The translations under genes and the position numbers were made by a program. From positions 1-36,661 of the IMG/VR virus record IMGVR_UViG_3300037847_008249: 36,661 bases of DNA; one strand, given 5' to 3'. Positions 27,800 through 33,599 of the stretch are shown in pieces; positions within the stretch are counted from its first letter, which is position 1; each line of letters starts with the position of its first letter. Under the pieces are notes generated by a model. It was not told the DNA's origin. It made no database searches and worked only from the letters and a program-made list of their open reading frames with translations. The DNA comes from a virus.

Positions 27800-28418
27800 C
27801 AAATATAATTTTAAATTCTTTATTAACTATAACATCATCTCTAAATATAGTTTCAATAAAAATTTTAGCAGTATCACCAACCATTTGATTATCAAAAAAT
27901 ATTTGTTGTTGGGGTGTATAATTATATCTACTATAAGTACCTAAATCATAAACATCTGAATTAGGGTTATATGAATATCCTACTATATTAAGAGGAGGGA
28001 AATTTTGAGCCATATCCTCTATAGTATAAGTAGTATTACCTACAGGAATAGGTGTATCAAAATTACCATCTGTAAAATATCCTAAGGGACTATATAATGG
28101 AACAGTAAAAGTAATACCATCAATCCAAATCCAATAATTTGAATCAAATAGAGTAGACATAACGGGTACTCCATTTACAACATAACCGGGATGAAGTTCA
28201 TCTATTCTACCTTTAATTGTAAAGTAATTATAACCATGATGCTCAATATGCCAATATCCATTCTCATCTTGATAAACACCAGGTGATACTAAAGGATCAA
28301 TCCAAAATTCTGTATTACACTCACCATCTAAACAAGGATAAGCGTAGGAGTGGATCTCCTCCTTACTACAACTAGCAAGGAGAAAACCTAAACCTAATAT
28401 TAATAAAAATTTCTTCAT
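27786..28418 (-). CDS. Phage-encoded lipoprotein with Bacteroidota surface-export-like signal
   Basis: This 210-aa protein starts MKKFLLILGLGFLLASCSKE, a signal peptide with a lipobox (L-A-S-C). The residues after the Cys, S-K-E-E, fit the lipoprotein export signal described in Bacteroidota (Lys plus two acidic residues), which places lipoproteins on the cell surface. The mature part is aromatic- and Tyr/Asp-rich (HIEHHGYNYFTIKGRIDE, YWIWIDGITFTVPLYS) and looks beta-rich. No enzyme motif is visible. Superinfection exclusion or shielding of a receptor would fit but is inference. Its ATG overlaps the DUF932 stop as TAATG. Confidence 0.8.
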   Translation of the reverse strand: MKKFLLILGLGFLLASCSKEEIHSYAYPCLDGECNTEFWIDPLVSPGVYQDENGYWHIEHHGYNYFTIKGRIDELHPGYVVNGVPVMSTLFDSNYWIWIDGITFTVPLYSPLGYFTDGNFDTPIPVGNTTYTIEDMAQNFPPLNIVGYSYNPNSDVYDLGTYSRYNYTPQQQIFFDNQMVGDTAKIFIETIFRDDVIVNKEFKIIFDEFD

Positions 28419-29302
28419 TAGGCATTTACATATTGAAGTGCAACATCAAACATCTTACTATTCAGATCCATATCTTGTTTAAAGTTTTTAATCTGTCTAG
28501 CTTTTCTATGTTTAGTACCTACTGTATAATCAAAATCACCTTCAATAATTTTTTCTTGAATTACATTAAATACACTCCATAAATCATCTCCTTTATCTTC
28601 AGGTCTAACTGGAGTAATAAACTCATCCATATCAATAGTAATTCTTTTTAATTCATCCTCTGGGAATCTAACTGCAAGCATATCCTTAGCAAATTTAACT
28701 ATTGAATTTTGATTCATTTTAGTATCAATCATATTATTCATTGATTCTACTGTTAATGGTAATCTTTCAGTCATTTCAGTAATTTGCTTTTGTAGCTCCT
28801 CAAAATCATAACCCATATGTCTAATAGCAACTTTTTCAAATTCATTAGTTGATATAACTAAACCATTTTCACAAATCATTCTAAATAAACCAGCGGTAAA
28901 TGTAAATGCATTTTTACCATCATGAGAATTAGTTAATAATATTTGTGGGAAAACAGTATCAATTGGGTTTTTCTTTGCGAATGTACCATCAGTTCTTCTA
29001 TAACCTGTAGGAGAAGTAATTGATTCTCTAATGTCATTAGGCATTTGATTAATTACAATATCATCATTTCTAAATACTACTAAATGTTTTTGAAAACCAA
29101 CAGTACTTTTTTGTCTAGCTTTAACCTCTTTAGCATCAATAGCTTTCCATCCTAATAATTTCATATCATCAATCAACTTATAAGTTGGGATATGTGAATA
29201 TTTACTTGATACTTCAGGAGAAGGTTCAGTTGAGAAGATACTTGGTGCCATTGCTTTTAACTCACCTTTACTTAATTCTTGACTTTTTCTTAAATCTAAC
29301 AT
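28418..29302 (-). CDS. DUF932 family protein
   Basis: I place the start at the ATG at 29302 (MLDLRKSQELSKGELKAMAP, 294 aa). The frame continues upstream, but that part runs through the hairpin and promoter-like repeat. DUF932-like features are LGWKAIDAKEVKARQKSTVG, FQKHLVVF, TNSHDGKNAFTFTAGLFRMICENGLV and KHRKARQIKNF. This family is common on phages and plasmids. Its function is not established, although N-S-H-D-G and C-x-N-G-L are highly conserved. It is expressed from a repeated promoter-like element and leads a unit with the lipoprotein. Confidence 0.85.
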   Translation of the reverse strand: MLDLRKSQELSKGELKAMAPSIFSTEPSPEVSSKYSHIPTYKLIDDMKLLGWKAIDAKEVKARQKSTVGFQKHLVVFRNDDIVINQMPNDIRESITSPTGYRRTDGTFAKKNPIDTVFPQILLTNSHDGKNAFTFTAGLFRMICENGLVISTNEFEKVAIRHMGYDFEELQKQITEMTERLPLTVESMNNMIDTKMNQNSIVKFAKDMLAVRFPEDELKRITIDMDEFITPVRPEDKGDDLWSVFNVIQEKIIEGDFDYTVGTKHRKARQIKNFKQDMDLNSKMFDVALQYVNA

Positions 29303-29333
29303 AACTTTTATTTTTTTAATTATTAATATGGGG

Positions 29334-29364
29334 TAAATATACGAAAGGGAGCCTGGGTAGCCAA
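29334..29364 (-). promoter_or_regulatory. Bacteroidota-type promoter, copy 1 of a repeated element
   Basis: The coding strand has TTG, exactly 20 nt of spacer, then TATATTTA. This fits the Bacteroidota -33/-7 pattern (TTG, TAnnTTTG). It is 31 nt upstream of the DUF932 ATG. The surrounding 49 bp (29316-29364) recur at 29672-29720. Confidence 0.65.
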
Positions 29365-29370
29365 GCTCCC
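29347..29370 (-). terminator. Hairpin, probable terminator overlapping promoter copy 1
   Basis: The coding strand can form a 10-bp stem (GGGAGCTTGG against CCAGGCTCCC with one G-T pair) and a 4-nt CTAC loop. It lies 14 nt after the stop of the 91-aa gene and is followed by TTTCG. The T-run is short, so it may attenuate rather than end transcription. The -33 TTG of promoter copy 1 sits inside the stem. Confidence 0.5.
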
Positions 29371-29384
29371 TGCGCATTACTTTT

Positions 29385-29660
29385 TTATTTTTTTACTAAT
29401 AAACTTGGTGAAACTGTGTAAATATCATTAACTCCAAAACCTTTAACTTTAATATTTTTATTATTAATTTTGGTAATTGTGAATATACTATTAGAATCTA
29501 TTTTTCTATGATTAATTCCAACTTTATCTCCTACTCTAAATGAATTCTTAACATCAAAATTAATTTCTGATTTTCTAATAGAATAAACATTTTGAATTTG
29601 AGCTAATTCTGTTTCATCTGCATTTTTAATGAATGCTAACACTTGATCTAAATTTGTCAT
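29385..29660 (-). CDS. Small SH3-like/KOW-like barrel protein, unknown
   Basis: This 91-aa protein has a helical N-terminus (MTNLDQVLAFIKNADETELA) followed by a beta part with SFRVGDKVGINHRKIDSNSI, FTITKINNKNIKVKGFG and YTVSPSLLVKK. The R-V-G-D-K-V and later strands look like a small SH3-type barrel. A nucleic-acid or protein-binding role is possible but not demonstrable. It is transcribed from promoter copy 2 and ends just before the hairpin. Confidence 0.7.
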   Translation of the reverse strand: MTNLDQVLAFIKNADETELAQIQNVYSIRKSEINFDVKNSFRVGDKVGINHRKIDSNSIFTITKINNKNIKVKGFGVNDIYTVSPSLLVKK

Positions 29661-29689
29661 AACCTTTATTTTTAATTATTAATATGGGG

Positions 29690-29721
29690 TAAATATACGA
29701 AAGGCTCCCTGGGTAGCCAAA
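29690..29721 (-). promoter_or_regulatory. Bacteroidota-type promoter, copy 2 of a repeated element
   Basis: The coding strand has TTTG, 20 nt, then TATATTTA, 29 nt upstream of the ATG at 29660. It shares a perfect 33-bp block and a perfect 13-bp block with copy 1, separated by the same 3-nt gap in both (GAG in one, CTC in the other on the plus strand). Confidence 0.65.
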
Positions 29722-29738
29722 TTAGTACGCGGAAGTTT

Positions 29739-30086
29739 TTAAGAAATTGTTAATTCTAAATTTCCTGTACCTCTTAACATTGAAGAACCTGCTGCTACTG
29801 TAGCAGTTGGAGTAAAATTTAAGGCAGTTGTACTGTTAGGTGGAATTACTATTGACCACTTATAAGGACTTGTTATTAAATCATTTTCATCTAATCCAGT
29901 AAATGAACCAAAAGTCCCTTCTGCATTTCTAGCTATACTTCCTGAATAAACTCCATCTGCATTTCTTACTTGTTCCATAGTAAAGTAAACGGTTGCATCT
30001 AGGGAATTACCAAAAAGAAATGTTTTTTCACCAGAAAGTTCTTCTGTTGGGACTCCTTGTCCCCCTAATTGAGTATATGTAGCCAT
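29739..30086 (-). CDS. Small virion-like beta protein
   Basis: This 115-aa Thr/Ser/Gly-rich, beta-rich protein contains TFLFGNSLDATVYFTMEQVR, NADGVYSGSI and SIVIPPNSTTALNFTPTAT. The composition resembles the structural proteins in 4-17 kb. Small capsid decoration or head-completion proteins have this look, but no family is recognised. A palindromic late-type element lies 14 nt upstream of its ATG, and it is transcribed away from the rightward cluster. Confidence 0.65.
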   Translation of the reverse strand: MATYTQLGGQGVPTEELSGEKTFLFGNSLDATVYFTMEQVRNADGVYSGSIARNAEGTFGSFTGLDENDLITSPYKWSIVIPPNSTTALNFTPTATVAAGSSMLRGTGNLELTIS

Positions 30087-30100
30087 AGTTAATTATTATT

Positions 30101-30114
30101 ATATTTATAAATAT
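30101..30114. promoter_or_regulatory. Palindromic late-type element between divergent genes
   Basis: ATATTTATAAATAT is a perfect 14-bp palindrome that contains the ATATTTATA core on both strands. It lies between the leftward 115-aa gene (ATG at 30086) and the rightward 105-aa gene (ATG at 30113, inside the element). It could serve both directions. The rightward spacing is too short to match the other copies. Confidence 0.5.
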
Positions 30115-30430
30115 GAAAAAGCTCCTTATTATTTTATTATTACCTACTTTTTTATTTCTACAAGATTTTAAAGAAAAAGATAAACAACTTCATTTTGCAG
30201 CAGGGGTAGTTTTTGGTTCTTTAGGGTATGATTTTGTTTATCAAAGAACAAAAGATAAAAAGAAGGCTATTTTAGGAGGTATAGCTTTTTCTACTTTAGC
30301 AGGGTTGGCTAAGGAATTAGCGGATTCAGAAATGTATGAACAAAAATTTGATAAAAGGGATTTAATGGCTACTTCAATTGGTGGTATTACAGTTAGTTTA
30401 ACTATACCTTTATTTAATAAAAAAAAGTAA
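30113..30430 (+). CDS. Membrane/secreted protein, YfiM/DUF2279-like
   Basis: This 105-aa protein has an N-terminal signal or anchor (KKLLIILLLPTFLFLQ). DKQLHFAAGVVFGSLGYDFV, AILGGIAFSTLAGLAKELAD and FDKRDLMATSIGGITVSLTI follow. The D-K-x-x-H-F-x-A-G, G-x-x-K-E-x-x-D and D-x-x-A-T-x-x-G-G spacing resembles YfiM/DUF2279-type small membrane proteins. Those have no settled function. It is the first gene of the only rightward cluster, and a role in lysis or envelope modification is speculative. Confidence 0.7.
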   Translation: MKKLLIILLLPTFLFLQDFKEKDKQLHFAAGVVFGSLGYDFVYQRTKDKKKAILGGIAFSTLAGLAKELADSEMYEQKFDKRDLMATSIGGITVSLTIPLFNKKK

Positions 30431-30498
30431 AACGACTCTTTCTCTTCCACATCCCCACATCTATAAATACGTATATATTATCTAATTTTAAAAATTAC

Positions 30499-30529
30499 GT
30501 GGATTACACTATATATTTTCGTATATTAG
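30499..30529 (+). promoter_or_regulatory. Possible rightward promoter related to copies 1 and 2
   Basis: GTG, 20 nt, then TATATTAG share spacing and the TTTCGTATATT core with the leftward promoter copies. It ends only 4 nt before the ATG at 30534, which would make a nearly leaderless transcript, so the call is tentative. Confidence 0.35.
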
Positions 30530-30533
30530 GTAT

Positions 30534-30941
30534 ATGGAATTAATTTATTTTATTAGTGGTATTTTAACGGTTGGAGTTGTTTATGGAGTTAATCTATTAC
30601 GTCATATAAAATCTTCACATACGGATTTACTGGATAAGTATCAATCTCAATCAAATATCTCTTCCCTAAGATATTCTGAGATGGGGGAGATGGTAGATGA
30701 AATGAAGTTATATGTGAATGATATTCAGACTAAATTAGAGAAGGATTCTTATAAAGAAATGGTTACGTTAAAAAAGAAGCTGGATAATAACTCTAAGGAA
30801 GTAAAAGATTTAAGAGACAAACTTGATATTAATATTAATACGGCGGATAGGAGTTTTAGTCAAGTGTTTAATGAAATTCAAACTGTTAAGTCTCAAGTTA
30901 AAAAACTTGGGGAAGATCCTAACTTTATTAGTAGGTATTAA
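30534..30941 (+). CDS. Membrane-anchored coiled-coil protein
   Basis: This 135-aa protein has an N-terminal membrane helix (ELIYFISGILTVGVVYGVNL) and a long charged heptad-like region (MVTLKKKLDNNSKEVKDLRD, then DKLDININTADRSFSQVFNE). The layout resembles the leftward 92-aa protein next to the sigma gene. It is probably an inner-membrane protein with a soluble coiled coil. No function is recognised; a spanin-like role is possible but a two-membrane span is not evident. Confidence 0.7.
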   Translation: MELIYFISGILTVGVVYGVNLLRHIKSSHTDLLDKYQSQSNISSLRYSEMGEMVDEMKLYVNDIQTKLEKDSYKEMVTLKKKLDNNSKEVKDLRDKLDININTADRSFSQVFNEIQTVKSQVKKLGEDPNFISRY

Positions 30942-31034
30942 ATAAGTATATATTTTCCTCGATACCAAAAAGGTTTTAAAAAAAGAAGGTTGCCATTTTA
31001 CTATTTTTAAAAATTTGGTATTAAATAGGAAAAA

Positions 31035-31052
31035 GACCCCCTTCGGGGGGTC
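31035..31052 (-). terminator. Strong intrinsic terminator for leftward transcription
   Basis: GACCCCC, TTCG loop and GGGGGTC form a perfect 7-bp GC-rich stem. On the minus strand the stem is followed at once by TTTTTCC, the classic U-tract. On the plus strand only TCTATAATAA follows. It should therefore end transcripts coming leftward across the 31.2-31.8 kb spacer. Confidence 0.8.
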
Positions 31053-31064
31053 TATAATAATATT

Positions 31065-31193
31065 ATGAAAAGAAAAAAATTTAGTAAATATCTAATGACG
31101 GGAATCCAACTTGCTATTGGAATAAGTGTTACCGTTACTGTAGCTATTCTAATCTTACTACTCTTGGTTACATTTATATCATCTAAAATATAA
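31065..31193 (+). CDS. 42-aa single-pass membrane peptide
   Basis: An ATG at 31065 and TAA at 31191-31193 give a 42-aa peptide with a basic start (MKRKKFSKYLMTGIQLAIGI) and a long hydrophobic helix (SVTVTVAILILLLLVTFIS). The composition is that of a real small membrane protein rather than a chance frame. It starts 13 nt after the terminator hairpin, so rightward expression needs readthrough or its own promoter. Small holin-like or envelope-active proteins look like this; the function is unknown. Confidence 0.6.
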   Translation: MKRKKFSKYLMTGIQLAIGISVTVTVAILILLLLVTFISSKI

Positions 31194-31324
31194 GTATATA
31201 CAATCGATGGTGTAAAGTAGTGTTCGAACCATAAATAGCCCTACACTTTTTTACTCACATATACACGCTATATGGACAACAACGCGCGTGGTATTAATGC
31301 TATATATATGCGTACGGCGGTGGT

Positions 31325-31357
31325 ATGTAAGCGTCATGTAAGTGTAATATATGTAAG
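31325..31357 (+). repeat. Three ATGTAAG direct repeats
   Basis: ATGTAAG occurs at 31325, 31336 and 31351, with 11- and 15-nt spacing, within a GT-rich stretch. The first two are one helical turn apart, as for protein-binding arrays. Confidence 0.5.
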
Positions 31358-31571
31358 TACCCAGGTATCAATATTTATAGGCACGGGTGTTAATAAGTAT
31401 ATGATAATAAGGGGGTAAGGCATAACCCATCGTATACTGAGTTATCACCACCCACATACTCCCCTACCCATACCAATAATTTACAATTTATTTAATAACG
31501 TTTAAATGCAAATATTATATTAGTATTGTTGTATTCACAACGTATTTAATGTATTATTGCGTTATCCTCAA

Positions 31572-31611
31572 TGTTCACTGAATGTTCACGTGTGTATATT
31601 GTATTGTTCAC
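31572..31611 (+). repeat. Three TGTTCAC direct repeats with helical phasing
   Basis: TGTTCAC occurs at 31572, 31583 and 31605, spaced 11 and 22 nt, so all copies face the same side of the helix. A related TATTCAC lies at 31532. Such iteron-like arrays are typical binding sites for a replication initiator or regulator; which one is unknown. Confidence 0.5.
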
Positions 31612-31793
31612 AAATATATACTTGTCGAGTCGAAATAGGTTGGCTTCCGCCACATAAAGGTTAGTACCCCCTTCATTCTATTCCACATAACACCTATATT
31701 TTTGGTCACCTACTATATACTAAACTACCAATATCAGTAGCTAAACATATTTGTATGTCACACTTTAAATATAGTTAGATATATGTTGTGATT

Positions 31794-31919
31794 TTATCTA
31801 TTTGGCTTTCTAAACCGCGTTTTAGTTTGCGGTTTAACACGTTTTTTACGTTGACTACTCAATGTAGGTAGCCAAGCCATCAATTGTTCGTGTATCGCTT
31901 TATGACTGTTTTTACTCAT
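31794..31919 (-). CDS. Small basic peptide (41 aa), tentative
   Basis: An ATG at 31919 preceded by AAAAGTT (as in the DUF932 gene) opens MSKNSHKAIHEQLMAWLPTL, followed by a very basic C-terminus (RKKRVKPQTKTRFRKPNR) and a stop at 31794. The basic tail suggests nucleic-acid binding if the peptide is made. The 3' half contains a perfect 8-bp hairpin (TAAACCGC/GCGGTTTA, 31811-31836), so this stretch could instead be a structured RNA. It starts 5 nt after the next gene's stop. Confidence 0.5.
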   Translation of the reverse strand: MSKNSHKAIHEQLMAWLPTLSSQRKKRVKPQTKTRFRKPNR

Positions 31920-31924
31920 AACTT

Positions 31925-32092
31925 TTATTTGTTTAACATTTCTTTTGCTTCAATTTTTATTACATGTCTATTCCTCATAAACTGCTCTATTGTCCAGTTT
32001 ATATCCTTAGTTTCAATGATCATTTCCCCATCTCGTTCTTCTTCATTACCGATTAACTCAGTATACATTAATTTAAATGCTTTAGCTTCCAT
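31925..32092 (-). CDS. Small acidic protein (55 aa), unknown
   Basis: An ATG at 32092 opens MEAKAFKLMYTELIGNEEER; the frame continues with MIIETKDINWTIEQFMRNRH and stops at 31925. The charged, mixed composition is protein-like, while the overlapping plus-strand frame is a hydrophobic Ser-rich shadow. No domain is recognised. It lies 24 nt downstream of the CxxC protein gene in the same leftward run. Confidence 0.6.
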   Translation of the reverse strand: MEAKAFKLMYTELIGNEEERDGEMIIETKDINWTIEQFMRNRHVIKIEAKEMLNK

Positions 32093-32116
32093 ATATTTAT
32101 TTAGTTTTAGTTAATA

Positions 32117-32476
32117 TTAAAAATCAACATCAAATACTATCTCATTATCGTCTGGCTCACTATCGTCATCATTCCCATTTTCCCCTTCATCATAGTATTT
32201 ATGCCAAAGATCATCATCTTGTTTAAGGCAGCCAATGCACACTACCTTATTACTAACCGTTGTTAGCATTTGATCATATACAAGTAATTCCGCTTCAAAA
32301 TCGGAATCCAAATTTAATTTACTCCAATCCGCTTTATTACCCCAAATTTTTTCCCTACCGTGTTCATCAATTTTATCCTCCATGAATTCAAGGATAGGTG
32401 TGTCTGCAACTACCATTTCTTTCATAACAGTAGGCTTACCACACCACTGACAAAACTTATGTGTTCGTTTTTTCAT
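32117..32476 (-). CDS. Zinc-ribbon-like protein with acidic tail
   Basis: This 119-aa protein has an N-terminal FCQWCGKPTV and a second CIGCLKQDD near residue 88-93, four Cys that can bind one zinc. The C-terminus is strongly acidic (GENGNDDDSEPDDNE). Zinc ribbons with acidic tails often bind RNA polymerase or other host proteins and could mimic nucleic acid; here that is only a possibility. Its start overlaps the end of the 63-aa gene by 20 nt. Confidence 0.7.
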   Translation of the reverse strand: MKKRTHKFCQWCGKPTVMKEMVVADTPILEFMEDKIDEHGREKIWGNKADWSKLNLDSDFEAELLVYDQMLTTVSNKVVCIGCLKQDDDLWHKYYDEGENGNDDDSEPDDNEIVFDVDF

Positions 32477-32648
32477 TTACCTCTTTTAATAACGGACCCC
32501 ACATTAATTGATTATTAATCCTATTTTCAACTACTGACCATTGTTTAGATTCAATAGCAAAATTAAATTGATCAATCTGGAAATCCCTATTATCACCAAT
32601 GCATTCATAAATCTTACCCCTAAACATAAACTGGTATTTACTCGTCAT
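32457..32648 (-). CDS. Small protein, unknown (63 aa)
   Basis: This protein contains KYQFMFRGKIYECIGDNRDF and a mixed helical C-terminus (QFNFAIESKQWSVVENRINN). No domain is recognised. It overlaps genes on both sides (20 nt downstream, 11 nt upstream), which supports it as a real member of the compact leftward run. Confidence 0.65.
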   Translation of the reverse strand: MTSKYQFMFRGKIYECIGDNRDFQIDQFNFAIESKQWSVVENRINNQLMWGPLLKEVNEKTNT

Positions 32649-32793
32649 TACAAGTATCCTTTAGGTCAATATCCTCTTTAGTTATATTATAGTTATCATC
32701 TACCTCTGGGGCAATATGAATTTCATAAATTAACCAACCCCAAAATATAGCAAACACTGCTAATACCACTATTGCTTCTGTTGTTACATCCAT
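32638..32793 (-). CDS. 51-aa single-pass membrane protein
   Basis: An ATG at 32793 opens MDVTTEAIVVLAVFAIFWGW, continuing LIYEIHIAPEVDDNY, with an acidic C-terminus and a stop at 32638. There is one hydrophobic helix near the N-terminus and a soluble acidic tail. It overlaps the next gene by 11 nt. It is one of several tiny envelope proteins in this block; the function is unknown. Confidence 0.65.
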   Translation of the reverse strand: MDVTTEAIVVLAVFAIFWGWLIYEIHIAPEVDDNYNITKEDIDLKDTCNDE

Positions 32794-32844
32794 TTGTATA
32801 TACGTATTAAATTACTGAATTATGTAGTAAAGAGCTTCGATTTT

Positions 32845-33051
32845 CTATTCTACTATAATTGCGTCTTCTATTTGTTTTAATATTAATAATTTACCTCCAC
32901 GTTTCATAACTCTATTTCCTCCTAACTCATGCACATACATCCCTAATACTTTTTGATTAAGGCTTCTATCTCTATTTTGAAATAAATAAACACTTACTTC
33001 TTTTAGTATTTCATATATTTCACCATCACCATAAATAAGGTTATAATTCAT
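32845..33051 (-). CDS. Small protein, unknown (68 aa)
   Basis: This protein starts MNYNLIYGDGEIYEILKEVS and contains GMYVHELGGNRVMKRGGKLL. It is mixed alpha/beta and basic in the middle, without a recognised domain. It overlaps the 45-aa gene by 4 nt (ATGA). The 51-nt gap downstream contains no gene. Confidence 0.65.
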   Translation of the reverse strand: MNYNLIYGDGEIYEILKEVSVYLFQNRDRSLNQKVLGMYVHELGGNRVMKRGGKLLILKQIEDAIIVE

Positions 33052-33185
33052 AGTTTAGAAATTTCGTCTATTTCCTGTTGTAATTTTTGAATTGTATTTC
33101 TACTTTTTACATGAGGATTAGCCTTAAGCTCTAAAATCATATTATTTAATGATAGTATTTTTTCTATTTTTTCTTGTTTTGTCAT
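33048..33185 (-). CDS. Small helical protein (45 aa)
   Basis: I choose the ATG at 33185 (MTKQEKIEKILSLNNMILEL), because it overlaps the upstream stop as ATGA, the usual junction here. A frame extending 33 codons further upstream runs through the neighbouring membrane gene and is not needed. The peptide is a charged amphipathic helix, perhaps a coiled-coil dimer. The function is unknown. Confidence 0.65.
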   Translation of the reverse strand: MTKQEKIEKILSLNNMILELKANPHVKSRNTIQKLQQEIDEISKL

Positions 33186-33451
33186 AATGAATTTATAAAA
33201 TGTATAGTCCAAGCTGTTAATCCATTTAATTGTAATACAACTAAGTTCCACTGTCTGCGAACTGTAACTTGTATTAGTACACAAATGAATCCGATTATAA
33301 ATAGGATAGGTTCAACTGTCCATTGACCGGCCATTAAAAACCCTGCTCCCATATAACCAATTCTTGTACTTAATCTTTCTAAAGGATTTAGTTTTCTATC
33401 TCTAACCATTGCCCTTAATATAGGCATCCATCTTGCTTTAATTTTTTTCAT
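33182..33451 (-). CDS. Small membrane protein with two to three helices
   Basis: This 89-aa protein has a basic N-terminus (KKIKARWMPILRAMVRDRKL) and hydrophobic segments (IGYMGAGFLMAGQWTVEPIL, FIIGFICVLIQVTV). It ends with WNLVVLQLNGLTAWTIHFIN. It is likely an inner-membrane protein. No family is recognised. It overlaps the following 45-aa gene by 4 nt and follows the 48-aa membrane gene by 1 nt. Confidence 0.65.
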   Translation of the reverse strand: MKKIKARWMPILRAMVRDRKLNPLERLSTRIGYMGAGFLMAGQWTVEPILFIIGFICVLIQVTVRRQWNLVVLQLNGLTAWTIHFINSL

Positions 33452-33452
33452 A

Positions 33453-33599
33453 TTATGTAGATAAAAAGCTTAATACTGTTAATATAACAATTATACCTAC
33501 AATACCAATTAAAGCCATTATTGCATGTCCTTCTACTTGTTCTTTTCTTCTACCCTGACGATATTTAATATCTTCTTTTGTTATTTTGTTTCTGTCCAT
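33453..33599 (-). CDS. 48-aa single-pass membrane protein
   Basis: An ATG at 33599 opens MDRNKITKEDIKYRQGRRKE, followed by a hydrophobic helix (MALIGIVGIIVILTVLSFL) and a stop at 33453. It overlaps the upstream four-helix protein gene by 19 nt. The charged N-terminus and C-terminal anchor give a tail-anchored layout. The function is unknown. Confidence 0.65.
   Translation of the reverse strand: MDRNKITKEDIKYRQGRRKEQVEGHAIMALIGIVGIIVILTVLSFLST

Larger units (their letters stand above)
29316..29720 (-). repeat. Direct repeat pair, 49 bp each, flanking a 91-aa gene
   Basis: Plus-strand 29316-29348 equals 29672-29704 over 33 bp, and 29352-29364 equals 29708-29720 over 13 bp. Both copies precede a leftward gene, so the whole repeat is a promoter cassette rather than a random duplication. 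The entry spans both copies and the gene between them. Confidence 0.8.
31194..31793. other. 600-nt gene-free spacer with phased short repeats
   Basis: No convincing open frame exists on either strand and the sequence texture differs from its surroundings, with CpG-containing patches (CAACGCGCGTGG, GCGTACGGCGG) and GT-rich runs. It contains two groups of short direct repeats described separately, a GTTGT/ACAAC inverted repeat (31528-31541) and a GTGTA/TACAC pair followed by six Ts (31210-31252) that could weakly end the rightward peptide gene. It lies between rightward and leftward gene blocks, so a replication origin, an untranslated RNA or a regulatory hub are all possible. Confidence 0.6.

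Noticed and set aside
28418-29377. Upstream extension of the DUF932 frame to 29377
   Set aside because: The extra 25 codons run through the hairpin and promoter repeat; the Met at 29302 begins the conserved region and has an upstream region like its neighbour's.
30241-30450. Minus-strand frame of 69 codons
   Set aside because: It is antisense to the rightward YfiM-like membrane gene and has no protein-like features.
31210-31252. Possible tRNA from the TTCGAACC stretch
   Set aside because: Only a T-loop-like string is present; no acceptor, D-arm or anticodon arm can be formed on either strand.
31884-32114. Plus-strand frame of 76 codons
   Set aside because: It lies antisense to the 55-aa leftward gene and has a hydrophobic, Ser-rich composition typical of a shadow frame.
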